Positions 17,623-27,300 of a DNA stretch of 64,000 bases are shown one piece after another; positions within the stretch are counted from its first letter, which is position 1; each line of letters opens with the position of its first letter. Where the stretch lies: the NCBI GenBank assembly GCA_963799105.1, contig CAWCVR010000004.1, positions 1 to 64,000 on the forward strand. The letters are read 5' to 3'. The DNA is from CAWCVR01 sp963799105 (GTDB lineage Bacteria > Acidobacteriota > Terriglobia > Bryobacterales > Bryobacteraceae). Below the pieces are notes generated by a model. The model made no database searches. It saw nothing but the letters and a program-made list of their open reading frames with translations, and had not been told where the DNA came from. The translations under genes and the position numbers were made by a program.

Positions 17623-17915
17623 TTATTCGTAGTGAATCGAGCGCAGCGCATCCATGCCGGCGGCGCGCCGTGCCGGAACCAGAACCGCCGCCATTGCCAC
17701 GCCGCCCGAGTTTCTTCACGCGCGCGAGCGCCCCGGCCGAACTCGCGGCGCGCCTGAATGAGCGCCCGTTCGCGCGCGAGGCCGCTCCATTCGAGTTCGT
17801 CCGCCCGGGTCTCGATGTGGAACCGCATCTCAGCATCGAGTTCCCGGTCGAATTGCCGCCGCCGGAACCGGAACACATAGGAGATGCGATTCGCGAATTC
17901 GCTTTTGAGCGGCAT
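17623..17915 (-). pseudogene. ADOP/MacB-type permease with nearly all of its core deleted
   Basis: From ATG 17915 the sequence reads FRRRQFDRELDAEMRFHIE, LARERALIQARREFG and REETRAAW, the cytoplasmic N-terminal signature of acidobacterial ADOP permeases. Almost at once, in a shifted frame, it reads AVLVPARRAAGMDALRSI and stops at 17623, which is the usual extreme C-terminus of FtsX/MacB permeases (PARRAA-x-x-x-P-x-x-x-LR). The roughly 700 residues in between are missing. The two ends are thus fused by an internal deletion with a frame change, and the gene is dead. Confidence 0.75.
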
Positions 17916-17940
17916 CCTTGCGTCCCGTCCAACGTCCTTC

Positions 17941-17956
17941 CCTAGTCCAAACTAGG
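17941..17956. promoter_or_regulatory. Palindrome CCTAGTCCAAACTAGG upstream of the ADOP relic
   Basis: Arms CCTAGT/ACTAGG flank a 4-nt centre, 25 bp upstream of the relic start codon. A symmetrical site at this place fits a repressor operator such as those of PadR-type regulators often found with ADOP genes, but no PadR gene is visible here. Confidence 0.4.
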
Positions 17957-18102
17957 TATACCATCCAAACCGGCGGAATGCAACGCAAAAAGCCGCGGCG
18001 GCCGATGCCAGGTTTCCCGCGGACGGTCCTGGGGGATGGCCACCCATGGCGGCGTGTAAGTCGCTGCCTCCCGGCCGGGGCGTGCGCAGTAAAATAGCTG
18101 GA

Positions 18103-18471
18103 ATGAGGTTCATGATCGGCCTGGCGGTTTTCGGTGGAGTCGCCCTGGCGATCGTCGCGTTTGTGCTCAGCCAGCGGCGGCGTGAACGCAGGACCGCAGC
18201 CTGGCCTTGGGCGAAGCTCACCCTGGATTCAGGCGAGATCGGGAGCGGCGGCGAATTCGACTGGGAACTCACAGTGGAGTATTCGTACACGGTCGAAGGA
18301 CGACGGTACTCCGGCACTTACACCTCCTCGTTCGCCAGCGAATCCGAGGCGGCGGATCTTCTCAAGAGCCTGCGCGAACTCCCGCCTCCCGCGCGCTACC
18401 AGCCGGGAAAGCCGGAGATCTCGGTACTGGAACCGTACCGCGACGCCGCGCTGGGGTTGGCAGACCGGTAA
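18103..18471 (+). CDS. DUF3592-like membrane-anchored protein
   Basis: This protein has 122 residues. One N-terminal membrane helix (MIGLAVFGGVALAIVAFVLS) is followed by an RRRERR stop-transfer cluster and a small beta-rich domain: VEYSYTVEGRRYSGTY, then PARYQPGKPEISVLEP. The Y-x-Y-x-V-x-G-x-x-Y-x-G pattern and the P-x-x-x-x-V-x-Y/L-x-P ending match DUF3592, a domain of unknown function. The start ATG 18103 has no clear ribosome site. It is followed 33 bp later by another membrane protein on the same strand. Confidence 0.6.
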   Translation: MRFMIGLAVFGGVALAIVAFVLSQRRRERRTAAWPWAKLTLDSGEIGSGGEFDWELTVEYSYTVEGRRYSGTYTSSFASESEAADLLKSLRELPPPARYQPGKPEISVLEPYRDAALGLADR

Positions 18472-18504
18472 CGGCCCGCGTCGCGGTATGTTACACGATA
18501 TAAG

Positions 18505-19083
18505 ATGCAGATACTGGGACTGGCCGACTCGACGCCCAAGACGGATAACCGGTTGAAGGCCCTCCTGTGGCCTACCATCCGCACCCGCGTGGACCTGGAC
18601 ACGGTAACCACGCAGGGCTTCTGGATTTGCGTGCTGGTGGGGTGCGTCGGTCTGGCCGTCGCTCTCGCGACCGGGAACCCGGTAGCGATTCTCCTGACCG
18701 TTTTGGAGTCCGTATTCTACTTGCTGGCCGGCTTTGGGGTGCGGATGCAAAGCCGCTTCGCAGCCACGGCGGCCTTCGCGATGTACCTGCTGGATGCCGT
18801 CGCGATGCAGATGCAGACCGGACAGGGCTTCGGAGTCGTGCGGCTGATTTTCCTCGCTTTGCTGCTGGCCAACGTGCGGGGCATCTGGCTGTCGGCTTTG
18901 TTCCAGCCCTCGGAGTCCGATCCGCCGCCGGTCAGACTCAACGAGAACTGGCGCGACAAGCTGGCGGACCAATGGCCGGCGGCTATCTGGCCCTGGGGCC
19001 GGTACGTGTTCTATGTCGCTGCGGCGCTGGGCCTCGGGCTGGCGGTGTTGGGCATACTTGCCCTGGCGCTGAAGCTGGCCTGA
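18505..19083 (+). CDS. Membrane protein of unknown function
   Basis: The protein has 192 residues. After a polar N-terminus (about 45 residues) come four or five hydrophobic segments: GFWICVLVGCVGLAVALATG, VAILLTVLESVFYLLAGFGV, a LLDAVAMQMQTGQ segment, LIFLALLLANVRGIW, and a C-terminal YVFYVAAALGLGLAVLGILA. I recognise no family. It is co-directional with the DUF3592-like gene and tilS but nothing in the sequence links it to them functionally. Confidence 0.6.
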   Translation: MQILGLADSTPKTDNRLKALLWPTIRTRVDLDTVTTQGFWICVLVGCVGLAVALATGNPVAILLTVLESVFYLLAGFGVRMQSRFAATAAFAMYLLDAVAMQMQTGQGFGVVRLIFLALLLANVRGIWLSALFQPSESDPPPVRLNENWRDKLADQWPAAIWPWGRYVFYVAAALGLGLAVLGILALALKLA

Positions 19084-19129
19084 GCCGCTCCGGCCCGCCC
19101 GCTGAACATGCCACAATAATTGCGGGTCC

Positions 19130-20554
19130 ATGTTGCTCGCTCGCACAGCCAGGTTCATCGAGCGCCACGCCATGTTCCGCGCCGGCCAGACCGCCGGCGT
19201 AGCGGTTTCGGGCGGCGCCGATTCGGTCTGCCTGCTCCACATCTTGCTCGAACTCGCCCCGCGCTGGGACTTGCGATTGCGCGTCCTGCACCTGAACCAC
19301 AACCTGCGCGGCGAGGAATCGCGCGCCGACGCCGCCTTCGTCACCGCCTTGGCCAACCGGCTGGGGCTGCCGGTGACAGTCCGCGAGGCCGATTTCTCCT
19401 CCACCGCCGGCAACCTGGAACAAGCCGCGCGCGAGACCCGGTTGAACTTCTTCCGGGAGCGGATGGCGGCGGGCGAGGTAGACTGCGTGGCACTGGGCCA
19501 CACGCTGTCGGACCAGGCCGAGACGGTGCTGTTCCGTTTCCTGCGCGGCGCGGGCTCTGCCGGGCTGGCCGGGATCCGGCCGGTCACGGCCGAGCGAATT
19601 GTCCGTCCGCTGCTGGAAGTGGATCGCGCGGAGGTGGAAGCCTTTCTGCGGGAGCGGGGAATCGCCTGGCGTGAGGATTCCTCGAACGCCGATCCCCGCT
19701 TCGCGCGCAACCGCATCCGCCACCAGTTGATGCCGCAACTGATCCGCGAATGGAATCCCGCCCTCGCCGAAACGCTGGCGCAAACCGCCGATTGGGCGCG
19801 CGCCGAGGAAGCCTGGTGGGAGCGCGAGGTGGACCGGCTGGCGGACGGCCTGTTGGTGCGGCGCGGCGGTGCGGTGTATCTGCAAGCCGGGCCGGTGTCG
19901 GCTCTGCCGCTGGCGGCCGGGCGGCGGCTGGTGCGGCGCGCCATCGAAATCGCCAAAGGGGATTTGCGCGGCGTGAGTTTCGGGCACATCGGGTCAATCC
20001 TGGATCTGGCGGTGAGTCCGCGCGGCCACGGATGCGTCCAGGTTCCGGGACTGGCGGTGCTCCGCTCCTTCGATTGGCTTCGTTTCGTCATTCCTGGCGC
20101 GGCCGATGGCGGCGCCCCCTATTGCCAGCCGGCAGCCGTTCCAGGATCGATGCGGATTCCCGGCGCGGGCCTCGAGGTTCGCCTGGAACTGATTGAAAAA
20201 CCGGAAACTTCGGACCCGGCGGATTACGTATATAATAGTGGGAAGGGCGGCTTGGACTGGCAACGCCTGTCCAGCGCGCTGGAGTGGCGGAGCTGGCGGG
20301 CGGGCGACCGGTACAGGCCCTCGGGGAGCACCGGCGAAGAGAAAATCAAGACCCTGTTCCAGCGTGCGCGGATTCCATTATGGGAGCGGCGCTTGTGGCC
20401 GGTACTGACGGATGGGCCCTCGATTGTATGGGTGAGGCGGTTTGGCCCGGCCGCGGAATTTGAGGCAGGCCCGGACAGCCGATGGGTGCTGGCCATCCGC
20501 GAGGCGGTTACGCCCGATGAAATGGGAATCGGGATCGGACGGGACGGCGTCTAA
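19130..20554 (+). CDS. tilS: tRNA(Ile)-lysidine synthase
   Basis: This essential enzyme modifies C34 of tRNA-Ile(CAU) to lysidine with ATP and lysine, switching decoding from AUG to AUA. The ATP-PP-loop is SGGADS (residues 27-32), followed by HLNHNLRGEESRADA, ALGHTLSDQAETVL and FLRGAGSAGLAGI, all standard. The C-terminal half has the TilS substrate-binding domains, ending in WRAGDRYRPSG, KTLFQRARIPLWERRLWPVL. The length of 474 residues is normal. ftsH follows 26 bp downstream, a common tilS-ftsH arrangement. Confidence 0.95.
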   Translation: MLLARTARFIERHAMFRAGQTAGVAVSGGADSVCLLHILLELAPRWDLRLRVLHLNHNLRGEESRADAAFVTALANRLGLPVTVREADFSSTAGNLEQAARETRLNFFRERMAAGEVDCVALGHTLSDQAETVLFRFLRGAGSAGLAGIRPVTAERIVRPLLEVDRAEVEAFLRERGIAWREDSSNADPRFARNRIRHQLMPQLIREWNPALAETLAQTADWARAEEAWWEREVDRLADGLLVRRGGAVYLQAGPVSALPLAAGRRLVRRAIEIAKGDLRGVSFGHIGSILDLAVSPRGHGCVQVPGLAVLRSFDWLRFVIPGAADGGAPYCQPAAVPGSMRIPGAGLEVRLELIEKPETSDPADYVYNSGKGGLDWQRLSSALEWRSWRAGDRYRPSGSTGEEKIKTLFQRARIPLWERRLWPVLTDGPSIVWVRRFGPAAEFEAGPDSRWVLAIREAVTPDEMGIGIGRDGV

Positions 20555-20580
20555 CGAGTTAGGCCGGTACGGAGGCTTCT

Positions 20581-22491
20581 TTGAACTCTAATATCAAAAC
20601 AGTCATTTTTTGGGTGGTTCTAATCGGTCTGGCGCTGTCGCTGTTCATGGTCGTTCGTAACAGCCAGGGGCCGAAGGATCTGACGCTTTCCTTTACCGAC
20701 TTCATGAACAAGGTGGACACCGGCATGGTTGCCGACGCAACCGTGGACGGCAACGACGTCAACGGCGCCTTGAAGGATAGCCGCCAGTACAAGACCACCA
20801 TTCCCGTGAATTATCCGGATGTCTACAAGAAGCTCACCGACCGGCAAGTCTCCGTCACCATCAAGCCCATCAACTCCAGCACCTGGGTGAACATCCTGCT
20901 GAACGCCTCGCCGTTCATCGTGATTATCGCGTTCTGGATATTCATGATGCGGCAGATGCAGAGCGGCGGCAACAAGGCCCTGAGCTTCGGCAAGAGCCGC
21001 GCGCGGCTGCACTCCACGCAACAGAAGAAGGTCACCTTCAAGGACGTGGCCGGAGTGGAGGAAGCCAAGGAAGAGCTGCAGGAGATCATCGAGTTTCTGC
21101 GCGAGCCGCAGAAATTTCAGAAACTGGGCGGGCGCATTCCCAAGGGCGTGCTGCTGATCGGGCCTCCGGGAACCGGCAAGACCCTGCTGGCGCGCGCCAT
21201 CGCCGGCGAGGCCAGCGTGCCGTTCTTCTCGATTTCCGGCTCGGACTTCGTGGAGATGTTCGTGGGCGTGGGCGCCAGTCGCGTCCGCGACCTCTTCGAG
21301 CAGGGCAAGAAGAACGCGCCCTGCATCGTCTTCATCGATGAGATCGACGCCGTCGGCCGGCACCGCGGCGCGGGCCTGGGCGGCGGACACGACGAACGCG
21401 AGCAGACCTTGAACCAGTTGCTGGTGGAGATGGACGGCTTCGAGAGCAACGAGGGCGTCATCCTGGTGGCCGCCACCAACCGTCCGGACGTGCTGGACCC
21501 GGCGCTGCTGCGGCCCGGCCGTTTCGACCGCCGCGTGGTGGTGGGCCGTCCCGACGTGGGCGGGCGCGAAGCCATCCTGCGCGTGCACACCAAGAAGATT
21601 CCACTCGGCGACAATGTGGACCTCTCGGTCCTGGCTCGCGGCACGCCCGGCCTGGCCGGCGCGGACCTGGCGAACGTGGTCAACGAGGCCGCGCTCAACG
21701 CCGCCCGCCAGAACCGCAAGGTCGTGATGATGATCGATTTCGAGGTGGCCAAGGACAAGATCCTCATGGGCGCCGAGCGCAAGAGCATGATCTTGAGCGA
21801 CGCCGAGAAGCGCAATACGGCGTATCACGAAGCCGGGCACGCCCTGGTGGCGGCGATACTGCCCGACGCCGATCCGCTGCACAAAGTCACCATCATTCCG
21901 CGCGGTCTGGCGCTGGGCGTCACCATGCAGTTGCCTATCGACGACAAGCATTCCTACAACAAGGATTACCTGCAGTCGGAGATCGCCATTCTGATGGGCG
22001 GCCGCATCGCCGAAGAGAAGTTCATCCACCAGATGACCACCGGCGCCGGCAACGACATCGAGCGCGCCACCGACCTGGCCCGCAAGATGGTGTGCGAGTG
22101 GGGCATGAGCGAACTGGGCCCGCTGAGTTTCGGGAAGAAGGAAGAGCAGATCTTCCTGGGCCGCGAAATCGCGCAGCACCGCGACTACAGCGAAGCCACC
22201 GCCATCCGCATCGACGAGCAGGTGCGAAGGATGGTGCAGAGCGGATACGATACCGCCGACAGGATCATCTCCGAGCACTCCGATGCCCTGGTGCAGATCG
22301 CCGAAACGTTGCTGATCCGCGAGATCCTGGACGGCAGCGAAGTGATGAAGATCGTCCGCGGCCAACCGCTCGATCCGCTGCCCAGTCCGGGTCCCAAGGA
22401 TTCCGGCGGCGACACGCAGCAAGTGCTTCGTCCCGAGGGCCAGCGCCGCCTGCCCGGTCTCACCGAAGGGGAGCGTCCACAGCCGGCGTGA
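20581..22491 (+). CDS. ftsH: ATP-dependent zinc metalloprotease FtsH
   Basis: This is a membrane-bound AAA protease that degrades misfolded membrane proteins and short-lived regulators. It has two membrane helices (about residues 6-24 and 103-121) around the periplasmic FtsH_ext domain, then AAA with Walker A GPPGTGKT, Walker B CIVFIDEIDA and the second-region-of-homology NRPDVLDPALLRPGRFDR. The zinc site is HEAGH at 416-420. The start is TTG 20581 with GGAGG 6 bp upstream; the alternative downstream ATGs would remove the first helix. The stop overlaps the next gene (GTGA). Confidence 0.96.
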   Translation: MNSNIKTVIFWVVLIGLALSLFMVVRNSQGPKDLTLSFTDFMNKVDTGMVADATVDGNDVNGALKDSRQYKTTIPVNYPDVYKKLTDRQVSVTIKPINSSTWVNILLNASPFIVIIAFWIFMMRQMQSGGNKALSFGKSRARLHSTQQKKVTFKDVAGVEEAKEELQEIIEFLREPQKFQKLGGRIPKGVLLIGPPGTGKTLLARAIAGEASVPFFSISGSDFVEMFVGVGASRVRDLFEQGKKNAPCIVFIDEIDAVGRHRGAGLGGGHDEREQTLNQLLVEMDGFESNEGVILVAATNRPDVLDPALLRPGRFDRRVVVGRPDVGGREAILRVHTKKIPLGDNVDLSVLARGTPGLAGADLANVVNEAALNAARQNRKVVMMIDFEVAKDKILMGAERKSMILSDAEKRNTAYHEAGHALVAAILPDADPLHKVTIIPRGLALGVTMQLPIDDKHSYNKDYLQSEIAILMGGRIAEEKFIHQMTTGAGNDIERATDLARKMVCEWGMSELGPLSFGKKEEQIFLGREIAQHRDYSEATAIRIDEQVRRMVQSGYDTADRIISEHSDALVQIAETLLIREILDGSEVMKIVRGQPLDPLPSPGPKDSGGDTQQVLRPEGQRRLPGLTEGERPQPA

Positions 22492-23129
22492 TCCCGCGCT
22501 TTCCCGTTTACGTGTTCGATATCGACGGCACGCTGCTCGATTCCGCCGAGGATATCTGCGGCGCCATCCAGCAGGTGCTGGACACTCTGCCGTGCCGGCC
22601 GGTGACGTTCGACTACCTGAAGAGCTTCATCGGCTACCACCTCATCGATCTGTTCCGCGAACTGCTTCCGGATTACACGCCGGAGCGGGTGGACGAACTC
22701 ATCTTCCAGTACCGCACCAATTATCTGGGGCGCGGCCATGCCAACACGCGGGTTTACCCGGGCGTGGTGGAGGGGCTGAGCGTGTTGGGCGGGCGGAAGT
22801 CCACGGCCACCACCAAGGGAACTCCCACTACCCGCGCCGTTCTGGAGCAGTTCGGGTTGCTCCGGTTCTTCGACCACGTGCAGGGCACCGACGGCTTTCC
22901 CTCGAAGCCCGCGCCGGACGTGATTTTCGCGTCGCTGGCGGGACTGGGCGCCGCGCCCTCCGATTGTCTGTTCGTGGGCGATTCGACGGCTGACATGGAA
23001 GCCGGCCGCCGCGCCGGCGTCAAGACCTGCGCCGTCCGCTACGGCTACGGCACGGTGGAGGAACTGGCGCGCCATTCGCCGGATTACTGGATCGACGATC
23101 TGCGCGAGCTCGGCGAAAATGGCGTCTGA
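22488..23129 (+). CDS. HAD-family phosphatase, phosphoglycolate phosphatase-like
   Basis: The protein has 213 residues. HAD motif I is VYVFDIDGTLLDSAED, motif II is the Thr stretch in STATTKG, motif III the Lys in GFPSKPAPDVIF, motif IV FVGDSTADMEAGRRAG. The cap placement fits the Gph/PpaX group, but the substrate cannot be fixed from sequence. The start is GTG 22488, overlapping the ftsH stop by 4 bp, so translation is coupled. It overlaps the YihY gene by 11 bp. Confidence 0.85.
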   Translation: MIPRFPVYVFDIDGTLLDSAEDICGAIQQVLDTLPCRPVTFDYLKSFIGYHLIDLFRELLPDYTPERVDELIFQYRTNYLGRGHANTRVYPGVVEGLSVLGGRKSTATTKGTPTTRAVLEQFGLLRFFDHVQGTDGFPSKPAPDVIFASLAGLGAAPSDCLFVGDSTADMEAGRRAGVKTCAVRYGYGTVEELARHSPDYWIDDLRELGENGV

Positions 23130-23955
23130 CCCCTTTTTCCGGCCATGGTGGACGCGGGTGCGCCCCACCCTCCACTACCTGCTCGAGACCGAGGCGCATG
23201 TCTATGCCCTGGCCACGGCGGCCAGCGTGATGCTGGCGTTCTATCCGTTTCTGATCGTGATGGTGTCCTTCTGCCGCGACATCCTGCACTGGAAGGCCGC
23301 CGAACAGGCCGTGTACGTGGCGCTCGGCGACTTCTTCGCGGGAGAGCAGGGCCGGTTCCTGGTTTACAACCTGAAGCTGCCGTGGGAGGTTCCCAGACTC
23401 GATGTCACCGCCATGGTGTTGCTGCTGTTCACGGCTAACGGGGTCTTCGAGCCGCTGGAGGTGGCGCTCAATCGCGCCTGGGGTGTCACCACCAATCGCA
23501 GCTACCTGAAGAACCAGTTGGTCAGCCTGGCGTTCATCTTCGCGTGCGGCGGCCTGGCGATCCTGTCCCTGATGTTCACCGGGTGGAACCAGGCGTGGAT
23601 CGCGCATGCGGGAATCGGCGGGTGGATGGGCGAGTGGATCGAGCGGCTATTCTTTAAACTGGCGGCCATTCCGTTGTCGGTTTGCGCGTTGTTTCTGATC
23701 TACTGGAAGCTGCCCAACCGGCAGGTGGAGCCCGCGCGCGTGGCACCCGTGGCCCTGGTGGTAGGCCTCATTCTGGAAGCCCTGAAATACGTCAACCTGC
23801 TGATCGCACCCATGCTGCAATCCAAGCTGGATCGGGAGTACAAGATCTTCCAGCACTCCGTCACCATCCTGCTATGGAGCTTCGTTGCGACGCTGGTGGT
23901 TCTCGCCGGCGCCCACTGGACGGCTCGCCATGGCAGGAAAGATCCGCTATCATAG
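23119..23955 (+). CDS. YihY/BrkB-family membrane protein
   Basis: This protein of 278 residues has six hydrophobic segments. Family features are the early amphipathic ALATAASVMLAFYPFLIVMV, the DVTAMVLLLFTANGVFEPLEVALNRAWGV region with the conserved N-x-A-W, and a C-terminal WSFVATLVVLAGAHW helix. The function is debated (it was formerly miscalled RNase BN). It is last in the likely tilS-ftsH-HAD-yihY transcript. The coding start overlaps a GTCTGACCCCTTTTT motif that is a repeat elsewhere in the window. Confidence 0.88.
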   Translation: MASDPFFRPWWTRVRPTLHYLLETEAHVYALATAASVMLAFYPFLIVMVSFCRDILHWKAAEQAVYVALGDFFAGEQGRFLVYNLKLPWEVPRLDVTAMVLLLFTANGVFEPLEVALNRAWGVTTNRSYLKNQLVSLAFIFACGGLAILSLMFTGWNQAWIAHAGIGGWMGEWIERLFFKLAAIPLSVCALFLIYWKLPNRQVEPARVAPVALVVGLILEALKYVNLLIAPMLQSKLDREYKIFQHSVTILLWSFVATLVVLAGAHWTARHGRKDPLS

Positions 23956-24182
23956 AGTCTTCTGTCGGGATCCGGTCCATGCCGCCCGGGAGCCTGACAG
24001 CCCCACGTTGGGCGGGTGCTGTTATCCGGCAATCGGGAGCGATCCGGTCCGTATTCTCATATCCTCACAACTGATTGATTTAATTAACGTTATTTGCAGA
24101 CCACACCCATCTGCCGGGCTCATTTGAAATCTGCTTGGTACGCGAGCCGCAAAAAACCGTATGTTTCCAGCCCAAAAAGCCT

Positions 24183-24252
24183 TATAATGCAACGCATTGA
24201 GGACAGTTAAGAATTTGGCCAGGTACGTGCAAACGTCCTGAGTCTCAGGACG
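24183..24252 (+). promoter_or_regulatory. Likely promoter and 19-bp leader palindrome of the first Oar-like receptor
   Basis: The 353-bp gap 23956-24308 is unusually AT-rich for this window. It holds a consensus -10 TATAAT (24183-24188) without a clear -35, giving a leader of about 115 nt. Within the leader lies a perfect palindrome, CGTCCTGAGTCTCAGGACG (24234-24252, 9-bp arms, one central base), which could be an operator or a 5'-UTR hairpin. GGAG sits 8 bp before the ATG at 24309. Confidence 0.5.
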
Positions 24253-24308
24253 CAACTGAACTGTAGCCTATCGGAACGTTTCAGGAACGACACTAACGGA
24301 GATTACAG

Positions 24309-27300
24309 ATGACTAACGGAGCGAGGGTTGATGCAATTCAGGCCAAGAGCGGCCTTTTACCGAAACTGCTGACCATTCTGCTGGGTGTGCTGATGGCGGC
24401 AATGCTGGTGCAGGCGCAGTCGTTGACCACAGGCGATGTCGCGGGAGTCGTGAGAGACCAAAGCGGCGCGGTGGTTCCGGGCGCCTCGGTTACTGCGAAG
24501 AGTCTGGATACGGGTGCTACCCAGTCCGGCGCTACATCTCAGAGTGGCGAATACCGCTTCCGCCTGCTGAAGCCCGGCACCTACCAGGTGAGCTCAACCA
24601 AGACGGGGTTCCAGAAGACCGAGCAGAGCGTGGAAGTGATTGTCGGTTCCGTCGCCACAGTGGACCTCAAGCTGGAAGTCGGCCAGGCCACGCAAACCGT
24701 CGAGGTGACGGGCGACGCATCGCTGGTGAATGCCGAGCCCAGCACGAATACCACGTTCAGCCCGCAGCAGTTGCAGGAATTGCCCTCCGCGGGCGGCGAT
24801 ATCACGAACATCGCCTACACCGCGCCCGGCGTGGTGGTCAACACCACCGGCGGTTACGGCAACTTCCAGATCAACGGTCTGCCTGCCACTTCCAATCTCT
24901 TCACCGTCAATGGCGAGAACGACATGGACCCGTACTTCAACATCAACAACTCGGGCGCGTCCAACCTCACCATCGGCCAGAACGAATTGCAGGAAGCCAG
25001 CGTCATCGCCAACCCGTACGGCGGCCAGTATGGCCAGCTTGCCGGCGCCCAGGTCACCTATGTGACCATGTCGGGAACCAACCAGTACCACGGCAACGCC
25101 GCCTACTGGTGGAACGGCCGGGCCATGAACTCCAATGACTGGTTCAACAACTACTACGGCGTGTCGAAGCCCTTCTCCAACGCCAACCAGTGGGCGGGGC
25201 GCATCGGCGGTCCCATCCGCAAAGACAAGACTTTCTTCTTCGCCGACACCGAGGGCCTTCGCTTCATCCTGCCCAACGTGTTTTCCAACGAAATCCCGAC
25301 TCCGGCGTTCGCCGCCGCCGTCCTGGCCAACGTGACCGCCAAGCAGCCCAACGAGGCGGCCGCTTACAAGACCATGCTGGGCCTTTGGGGCAGCGCGCCG
25401 GGCGCGTCGGCCGCCGTGACCATCCCCAATATCTCCTCCTGCACCTCGCTATCGCTTCCGGGTTATAATCCAGCCACCACACCGTGCGCGGAGAAGTTCC
25501 AATCGAGCGCCAGCGCGCTGGGTTCCGAGTATATCCTGGCCTTCAAGATCGACCAGAAGATAGGCAACAACGACAACGCTTTCTTCCGGTACAAGCTCGA
25601 CCACGGTGTGCAGCCGACCCTGCTCGATGCCATCAGCGCCAACTTCGACGCCATCTCGAACCAGCCTGCCTACGACATGCAGTTTGAGGAGACCCACATC
25701 TTCGGCGCGCGGTCGACGAACAACTTCACGACCGCCTTCAGCCATTATGTCGCGCAGTTCGCCCAGAACACGCAACTGGTCGCCCAGACTTTCCCTTACC
25801 AGATCGCGGATTCCGGCACCGTGCCGTTCACCGGATTCAACGATCAGCACGCCTTCCCGCAGGGCCGCAACGTTACGCAGTACCAGTTCATCGACGACTT
25901 CACTCTGAATCGCGGCTCGAATAACCTCAAGTTCGGCGTCAATTTCCGCCGCTATGACGTTAGCGATCACAACTTCTTTTACAACACTCCGGTGGTCTAC
26001 TACGGCTATGTGACGGCCGGCATGCAAAACTTCGCCAACGGTGTGGCGTACCAGTATCGCCAGGCGGCGAACATCGCTTCCGACGTACCCATCGCCATGT
26101 GGGGCATGGGCCTGTACGCGCAGGACGAGTGGAACGCGGCTCGAAATCTGAAATTTACGCTGGCCATGCGCGTCGAGCGCAATTCCAACCCGGTGTGCCA
26201 GTTCAACTGCTTTGCGAACTTCAACACAACGACGAGTTCTCTGCCCAGTTTCACCAGTTCCAGCCCGGGCACCGTTCCTTACTCGAGCGACATCACAGCC
26301 GGCTTGCACCAGGCGTACCAGGGAGTCGATAAGCTGGTCTATTCTCCGCGCATCGGCTTCAGTTGGTCGCCGGGTGAAAACCATAAGACGGTCGTCAGCG
26401 GCGGCTTCATGCTGGCCTATGACAACCCGGCCGCCGGAATGGTGGACAATCTTCTAGCCAACCCGCCGGATTCCGTCAACATCCGCGTCCGGCCCGCCGC
26501 CGGCACCCTGCCGTTTGACCCAGCCGGCGGGCTTGCCACCTTCAGAGCCTCGGCCAACGCCTTCGGCCTTAGCAAGACTTACAGCCAGATCTCCGCGGCG
26601 CTGACCGCTCTAGGCTCCACCTTCTCGGCTCCGGCCTTCGACTCCATCATCGGAACCATCCATGCTCCCATGTGGCGTGAGTGGAACCTCCAGATCCAGC
26701 GCCAGCTCAGCAATAACATGCTCTTCAGTGTGAACTATGCGGGCAACAGCGGCACGCGTCTTCCGTATTCCAACGCCTGGCCGAACGCTTACGATGCCTA
26801 CGGCCTGTATCCCAAGGTTCCGGGCATCTCGGCCTCCGTTCCGGTTGCCAACTACGGCGTGGTCACCCAGTTCCAGAGCGGCGCAGTCTCCAACTACCAA
26901 GGGCTGAGCTTCATCCTCACCAAGCGCTTCTCGCAATCGGTCTCCGCCCACTTCAGCTACACCTGGAGCCACAACCTCGACGAGTGTTCCAACGGGTGCC
27001 TCTTCTCCGATGGAAACGGCGGTCAAAGCCAGGTCAATCCGCTCAATCTCCGCACCAACAACTACGGCAACGCGGATTACGACATCAAGCACAATTTCAG
27101 CGGCGATTTCATCATCAACCCCACGTTCCACCTTTCTAACCCAGTCGCCAAGAACATCGTCAATGGCTGGGAGTTTTCCGGCAAGATCTTCTGGCGCACC
27201 GGCCTGCCGTACACGGTCGGCGACAGCTACAACTCCGCCCTCGGCAACACTGGCGGCGCGATCTTCGGCACCCCGCTGGGCCACGGTTGGGGCGGCCTCA

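Noticed and set aside
20620..22422. 600-codon open frame opposite ftsH
   Set aside because: Antisense shadow of a highly conserved gene; composition is atypical and there is no start signal.
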